From Desulfocapsaceae bacterium (GTDB lineage: Bacteria; Desulfobacterota; Desulfobulbia; Desulfobulbales; Desulfocapsaceae): 9,281 nucleotides of DNA. Below are positions 5,509-9,281 of the stretch, piece after piece. Position numbers and translations under genes: made by a program. Position 1 is the first letter of the stretch. The number at the start of each line of letters is the position of its first letter. The stretch covers positions 1 through 9,281 of the forward strand of contig JAOZLO010000085.1 in assembly GCA_029934775.1 (NCBI GenBank), given 5' to 3'. The notes under the pieces were generated by a model that saw nothing but the letters and a program-made list of their open reading frames with translations, was not told the origin of the DNA and did not search any database.

Positions 5509-6935
5509 CAGTCGCCTATTTCCAGATGCTGTTTGAAAAAATCACGGTATTCATCCTGACGGTGGCTGACATAGAGGATGGTGCTGAGTTTAGCATCTGC
5601 TACCTGTTCAAGGAATTGAAGAAGGTTGTCCCGATGTGTATCATCAAGACCTTGGGTCGGTTCATCGAGGAGCAGGAGTTTTGGCATTTTTATCAGTGCC
5701 CGGGCTATAAGAACCAGCCGCTGTTCACCGAAATTGAGCTGTCGGAATGGTGTTTTTGCCCGATCCTCCAGGCCAAGCCGTAGCAACCAGATACGGGCCT
5801 GTCGTTCCTGAGCCTGTGTATAATTACGATAGAGGCCGATTGAGTCAAAGAAACCTGAAATTACAATCTGCAGTGTATTGCCGGGTATATAATGATTACG
5901 GTGCAGATCAGGGCTGACGATACCCATATTTTTTTTCAGATCCCAGATGGACTCTCCGCTCCCCCGGCGTGTGCCGAACAGGTGGAGTTCATTTGCGTAA
6001 CAATCTGAATGATCTCCGGAGATAATCGCCAGAAGGGTTGATTTCCCAGCCCCGTTGGGTCCGGTGATCAAGGTGTGGGTACCCTTTTCAACGATAAAAT
6101 CAAGTCCTGAAAAAATAACCCTTTCACCATAGCGGGCTCGGCCATTTTTAAGACTGACAAGAATTTCCGCACTCCGTGCTCCATTTCGAGCGGATGTGAG
6201 ATCAAGAGTATCTGCCCACTGATCTTTTGAAGTATTTTCCGGTATTTCAGCCAGTACATCATGCCTTAATCCCTGTTTGACAAGTTTTCCTTTATGCATA
6301 CAGGCAAGATGAGTGCACCACCGGGGAATATCTCGTTTGCTTGTCAGGGTAATGATGATCCCCATCCCCCTTGAGTGCAGACCAGTCATTATCTGATCAA
6401 ATTCAGCACAGGATGCAGTATCAAGACCATCATATGGGTTCTGAACCAGGAGATGGAGAACACCATTTGTAACGGCATTCAGGAGGATAAGCTTGCGACT
6501 CTCACCGGAGCTGAGCTGCCGGTATCCACTGTCAAGTACATGATCCAGGTGGAACAGACGTATCAATTCTTTGTGATCTCCTTCACTGCCGATGAAATCC
6601 CTGGCCAGAGTGCCCGGGTCAATTTTCTGGAGGTAATCGGTGTCATCATTTCTAACCTCCTCTTCAAAAATTTTCTGTTGATTGCTGAAACTGACAACAG
6701 CAAGATCTTTGGGAAGAGCGGAAGATTCAAAGAGAAATTGATCATACTCTCCGGATAACAGCTCGACTAATTCATCAACCCCGGATCGGTTCTCTCCCCA
6801 TATGCACCAGAGTTCACCCATTCTGGCGGAAAAAGAGTCAATTGAAAGCCCTTTCCCCGTCAAGTTTTTCAGATCAAGCCATGGAGCGGGGAGAGCTGAG
6901 GCTTTGTTTCGATTTGTATCGTTTTTGCCGGGCAC
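5502..6935 (-). CDS. modF: ModF-like double-ABC ATPase with a degenerate N-terminal ATPase domain
   Basis: Encodes 477 residues, close to E. coli ModF (about 490), with two ATP-binding-cassette domains and no membrane segment. The start is a GTG at 6935 with AGAGGT (6941-6946) 5 nt upstream. The C-terminal domain is intact: Walker A GPNGAGKST at 292-300, signature LNFGEQ at 400-405, Walker B LLLLDEP at 420-426, and switch His458. The block GTRRGSGESIWDLKK at 321-335 and the stretch ISGFFDSIGLY at 359-369 are closely shared with ModF. The N-terminal domain keeps a signature (LSSGE, 141-145), but its Walker A reads GENRSGVDE at 47-55, with Val53 where the ATP-binding Lys belongs, and its Walker B reads HLLVQNPYDGLD, with Gln165-Asn166 replacing Asp-Glu. 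ModF is linked with molybdate ABC operons in E. coli, but its role is poorly defined. Here it is downstream of sgaA and near the W/Mo enzyme, with no modABC in view. Confidence 0.85.
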   Translation of the reverse strand: MPGKNDTNRNKASALPAPWLDLKNLTGKGLSIDSFSARMGELWCIWGENRSGVDELVELLSGEYDQFLFESSALPKDLAVVSFSNQQKIFEEEVRNDDTDYLQKIDPGTLARDFIGSEGDHKELIRLFHLDHVLDSGYRQLSSGESRKLILLNAVTNGVLHLLVQNPYDGLDTASCAEFDQIMTGLHSRGMGIIITLTSKRDIPRWCTHLACMHKGKLVKQGLRHDVLAEIPENTSKDQWADTLDLTSARNGARSAEILVSLKNGRARYGERVIFSGLDFIVEKGTHTLITGPNGAGKSTLLAIISGDHSDCYANELHLFGTRRGSGESIWDLKKNMGIVSPDLHRNHYIPGNTLQIVISGFFDSIGLYRNYTQAQERQARIWLLRLGLEDRAKTPFRQLNFGEQRLVLIARALIKMPKLLLLDEPTQGLDDTHRDNLLQFLEQVADAKLSTILYVSHRQDEYRDFFKQHLEIGDCA

Positions 6936-6988
6936 TGCTGACCTCTATTAACTTCGGTATCTGATTTTATAAATTTGGGTCAAAAAAG

Positions 6989-8161
6989 CTATTTTAAACT
7001 TCCGATCAGGTACTCCATAGCGGCTGCCACGCCACCTTTGGTATGCCTTACCCCAGCAAGTTCCAATCCCATTTCCACACCGGCGAGAGTACCGATTAAA
7101 GTTAAATCGTTCAGATCTCCCAGATGGCCGATTCGAAAAACCTTATCAGTAACTTTTCCAAGTCCATTGCCAAGGGACATATTCATTTTTTCCAGAATAA
7201 CATTGCGCAGGTTATCAGCCCCCTTGCCTCCAGGCATCATTACCGCAGTAAGAACACTGCTGTATTCCAAAGGTTCTTCACAGAGTACTTCGAGTCCCCA
7301 ACCTCTCACTGCGAGGCGTGTTCCCTCACCAAAACGATCATGCCTTGCAAAGACATTGTCCAGACCTTCTTCTTCAAGCATTTTAATCGACTCTTGCAAC
7401 CCAAAAAGAAGATTGGTGCAGGGGGTTGAAGGGTAGAGGAAGGTTTCATTAGCTTTGAGCATATCATTCCAGTTCCAGAAATGTGTTGTAAGCGTATTAT
7501 TTCTTGAAACCTCCAGTGCTTTTTTGCTTACCGCATTGAAACCAAGACCAGGAGGCAGCATGAGTCCCTTCTGGGAGCAGCCGATGCTAACATCCACTTT
7601 CCATTCTTTATGGCGGTAATCCATGGAGCCAAGAGATGAAATAGTGTCAACCATAAACAGGGCCGGATGGTTCGCCCGATCAATTGCATTTCTAATTTCA
7701 GCAATTCTGCTTGTTACTCCTGTGGAGGTCTCATTGTGTACAATATTGACCGACTTGATCAGGTGGTTTTTATCTTCTCTGAGCTTATTTTCAACTATCT
7801 GGGGGTCTGCACCGTGACGCCAGTCAGTTGGTACGAAATCCACTTCTAGACCGAATTTTTTGGCCATATTGTGCCAAAGAGTTGCGAAGTGTCCCGTTTC
7901 AAACATTAAAATTTTATCGCCCGGATTCAGAGTATTCATCAGGGAAGCTTCCCAGCCACCTGTACCGGAAGTCGGGAAAATAAATACCGGATTTGAGGTT
8001 TTAAAGATTCTTCTCAAGCCGAGTAAAACCTCTTTTGAAAGTTTTTGAAAAGTAGGTCCACGATGATCAATTGTCGGATGGGCTATGGCATGTAAAATTC
8101 TGTCGGGTACATTACTGGGCCCGGGAATTTGCAGAAAATGGCGTCCGCTTTTTATAGTCAT
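6989..8161 (-). CDS. sgaA: serine-glyoxylate aminotransferase
   Basis: Encodes 390 residues of a class V, PLP-dependent aminotransferase of the alanine/serine-glyoxylate group. The reaction is serine plus glyoxylate giving hydroxypyruvate and glycine. Hallmarks in order: GRHFLQIPGPSNVP at 6-19, TIDHRGPTF at 30-38, SGTGGWEASL at 65-74, ETGHFATLW at 88-96, VDTISSLGSM at 171-180 (the Asp that contacts the pyridine nitrogen), and SQKGLMLPPGLGF at 196-208 with Lys198 as the Schiff-base lysine. The C-terminal GNGLGKVTDKVFRIGHLGDL (331-350) is typical of serine-glyoxylate rather than alanine-only enzymes. The frame is open up to an ATG at 8212, but that ATG directly abuts its GAGAGG with no spacer and adds 17 residues outside the family. 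ATG 8161, with AAAGGAA (8171-8177) 9 nt upstream, starts the conserved part. It lies between ilvD and modF on the same strand. It could feed glycine/serine metabolism; no other serine-cycle genes are visible. Confidence 0.88.
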   Translation of the reverse strand: MTIKSGRHFLQIPGPSNVPDRILHAIAHPTIDHRGPTFQKLSKEVLLGLRRIFKTSNPVFIFPTSGTGGWEASLMNTLNPGDKILMFETGHFATLWHNMAKKFGLEVDFVPTDWRHGADPQIVENKLREDKNHLIKSVNIVHNETSTGVTSRIAEIRNAIDRANHPALFMVDTISSLGSMDYRHKEWKVDVSIGCSQKGLMLPPGLGFNAVSKKALEVSRNNTLTTHFWNWNDMLKANETFLYPSTPCTNLLFGLQESIKMLEEEGLDNVFARHDRFGEGTRLAVRGWGLEVLCEEPLEYSSVLTAVMMPGGKGADNLRNVILEKMNMSLGNGLGKVTDKVFRIGHLGDLNDLTLIGTLAGVEMGLELAGVRHTKGGVAAAMEYLIGSLK

Positions 8162-8231
8162 GGTAAATAATTCCTTTCTAACTGTATCCCAAGGCCCAGG
8201 GATCTTTAACATCCTCTCAAATTCTTACGGG

Positions 8232-8237
8232 TGTCAA
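8232..8237 (-). promoter_or_regulatory. consensus -35 hexamer TTGACA upstream of sgaA
   Basis: On the minus strand a perfect TTGACA begins 9 nt after the ilvD stop codon. The best -10 partner at acceptable distance is GATGTT (18 nt spacer, three of six matches), so this is at most a weak internal promoter that would let sgaA-modF be expressed separately from ilvD. Confidence 0.2.
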
Positions 8238-8246
8238 CCATACAAT

Positions 8247-9281
8247 CTAAAGTTGTCTGATTGCACCAGTGTCAGCAGATGCGGCAAAATGTGCGTATAT
8301 TTTCAAAGCCTGAGACACCGTTCTGTCTCTTTGGGGCTGATAGGCCTCCTTGCCTTTGAGTTCTTCTTTCTCACGGCGTGCGGTAAGTTCCTCCCCGCTT
8401 ACAAGCAAACTGATGGATCTCTTAGGAATATCAATTTCTACAGGATCCCCATCTTTAACAAGACCTATTAAACCTCCACTTGCCGCTTCCGGAGAGACAT
8501 GGCCTATGGAAAGTCCGGATGTAGCACCGGAAAAGCGGCCATCGGTTACCAGAGCGCACTCTGTTCCGAGATTCATAGACTTGATATAAGAAGTCGGATA
8601 GAGCATTTCCTGCATGCCCGGGCCTCCTTTTGGACCTTCATATATTATGAAAACAACATCTCCGGCTTTGACTTTCCCACCAAGTATCGCATCACACGCT
8701 TCCTCCTGTGAGACATATACTTTTGCCGATCCTCTAAAATGAAATATTGAAGGGTCCACGCCGGCTGTTTTGACGATACATCCTTTTTCTGCAATATTGC
8801 CGTAGAGTACAGCGAGGCCGCCTTCCTGTGAATAGGCATGAGTAATGTCACGAATGCAGCCGCTCTTACGGTTTTTGTCCAGTTCTTTATATGTTGTGTT
8901 TTGTGATCCCAGTATAAGGTTGCGGCCAGTTCTTCCCGGTGCACTCTTGTAGAGTCTTAGCGATTCATCACTGACGGTGTCCCGCATGGTATCGCAGATA
9001 TCAAGGGCCTGCGCAAGGGTCATGCCATCCGCCCTGAAAACCGTAGTGTCCAGCAGATCACCGCGATCGAGTTCACCCATTATACCAAGGATCCCCCCGG
9101 CCCGGTTAACATCTTCTACGTGATAGTGAGAGCTTGGTGAAACTTTGCACAGGTTGGGGACTTTTTTTGATAATTCATTGATGTCCTGCAATTTGAAATC
9201 AACTTCACCCTCATGGGCAATTGCCAGAATGTGAAGAATAGTGTTTGTTGATCCCCCCATTGCAATGTCAAGGGACATGGC
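8247..9281 (-). CDS. ilvD: dihydroxy-acid dehydratase, C-terminal 344 residues (N-terminus beyond window)
   Basis: Partial gene running off the right edge. The enzyme removes water from 2,3-dihydroxy-3-methyl acids to give the 2-oxo acid precursors of valine, leucine and isoleucine, using an Fe-S cluster and Mg2+ in the cytoplasm. Family blocks are nearly unbroken: [13 protein letters not shown] at the edge, [77 protein letters not shown], and [22 protein letters not shown]. The order and wording match the long E. coli-type IlvD (about 616 residues) rather than the shorter archaeal/Bacillus type, so a little over half is visible. The Fe-S cysteines of the N-terminal half are outside the window. 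The stop is 85 nt upstream of sgaA on the same strand, and the gene may head an ilvD-sgaA-modF transcript. Confidence 0.95.
   Translation of the reverse strand, partial: AMSLDIAMGGSTNTILHILAIAHEGEVDFKLQDINELSKKVPNLCKVSPSSHYHVEDVNRAGGILGIMGELDRGDLLDTTVFRADGMTLAQALDICDTMRDTVSDESLRLYKSAPGRTGRNLILGSQNTTYKELDKNRKSGCIRDITHAYSQEGGLAVLYGNIAEKGCIVKTAGVDPSIFHFRGSAKVYVSQEEACDAILGGKVKAGDVVFIIYEGPKGGPGMQEMLYPTSYIKSMNLGTECALVTDGRFSGATSGLSIGHVSPEAASGGLIGLVKDGDPVEIDIPKRSISLLVSGEELTARREKEELKGKEAYQPQRDRTVSQALKIYAHFAASADTGAIRQL

Noticed and set aside
6375..6758. Plus-strand frame of 127 codons inside the modF-like gene
   Set aside because: It is antisense to the degenerate but still recognisable N-terminal ABC domain, and the reading frame of the real gene is uninterrupted. 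It is a shadow frame.
1..9281. CRISPR arrays, tRNA or rRNA genes, phage genes or transposase genes
   Set aside because: No regularly spaced direct repeats, no cloverleaf-like or rRNA-like conserved stretches, and no transposase or integrase motifs were seen on either strand.

Overview
The window reads as a chromosomal stretch from an anaerobic bacterium. A tungsten/molybdenum aldehyde oxidoreductase (AOR) homologue with its own MoaD-like protein, moderate base composition and simple Shine-Dalgarno (SD) signals point towards a sulfate-reducing or related Desulfobacterota lineage. That placement is inference from gene content; no rRNA or other marker gene is present.

Layout. (1) On the minus strand at the left edge, a cysteine-synthase-like PLP enzyme (733-1779) is followed after 40 nt by an M20 amidohydrolase (692 down to the window edge, C-terminus missing); the two look like one operon. 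(2) A 256-nt divergent intergenic region (1780-2035) leads into plus-strand genes: a ThiS/MoaD-type protein ending in Gly-Gly (2036-2266), then an AOR-family enzyme (2360-4303). (3) Between the AOR gene and the next plus-strand gene lies a 143-bp near-palindrome (4372-4514) flanked by the 4-bp direct repeat AACT, with the hallmarks of a non-autonomous mobile element (MITE). (4) It abuts the start codon of an SBF-like (bile acid:sodium symporter-type) membrane transporter (4519-5478). (5) Converging from the right on the minus strand are the C-terminal part of ilvD (dihydroxy-acid dehydratase), sgaA (serine-glyoxylate aminotransferase) and a ModF-like double ATPase, with gaps of 85 and 52 nt, so possibly one transcription unit.

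How the genes may work together. The MoaD-like protein probably serves pterin-cofactor synthesis for the AOR. The nearby ModF homologue, from a family tied to molybdate ABC systems, adds a second Mo/W link, although no modABC genes are visible. The transporter directly downstream of the AOR could move its organic-acid substrate or product, but this is a guess from position. IlvD, SgaA, the PLP enzyme and the M20 hydrolase are amino-acid metabolism genes with no obvious link to the AOR.

Most notable observation. Removing the palindromic element and one AACT copy restores a textbook ribosome binding site (GGAG, 9 nt, ATG) for the transporter. The element therefore seems to have landed between the SD and the start codon. 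Because it can fold as one long hairpin, it may either silence the gene or leave a 'split' ribosome binding site whose two halves sit at the base of the hairpin. Secondary oddities are a ModF homologue whose N-terminal ATPase domain has lost its Walker A lysine and Walker B acidic pair, and an AOR with an altered DxxGLC motif.
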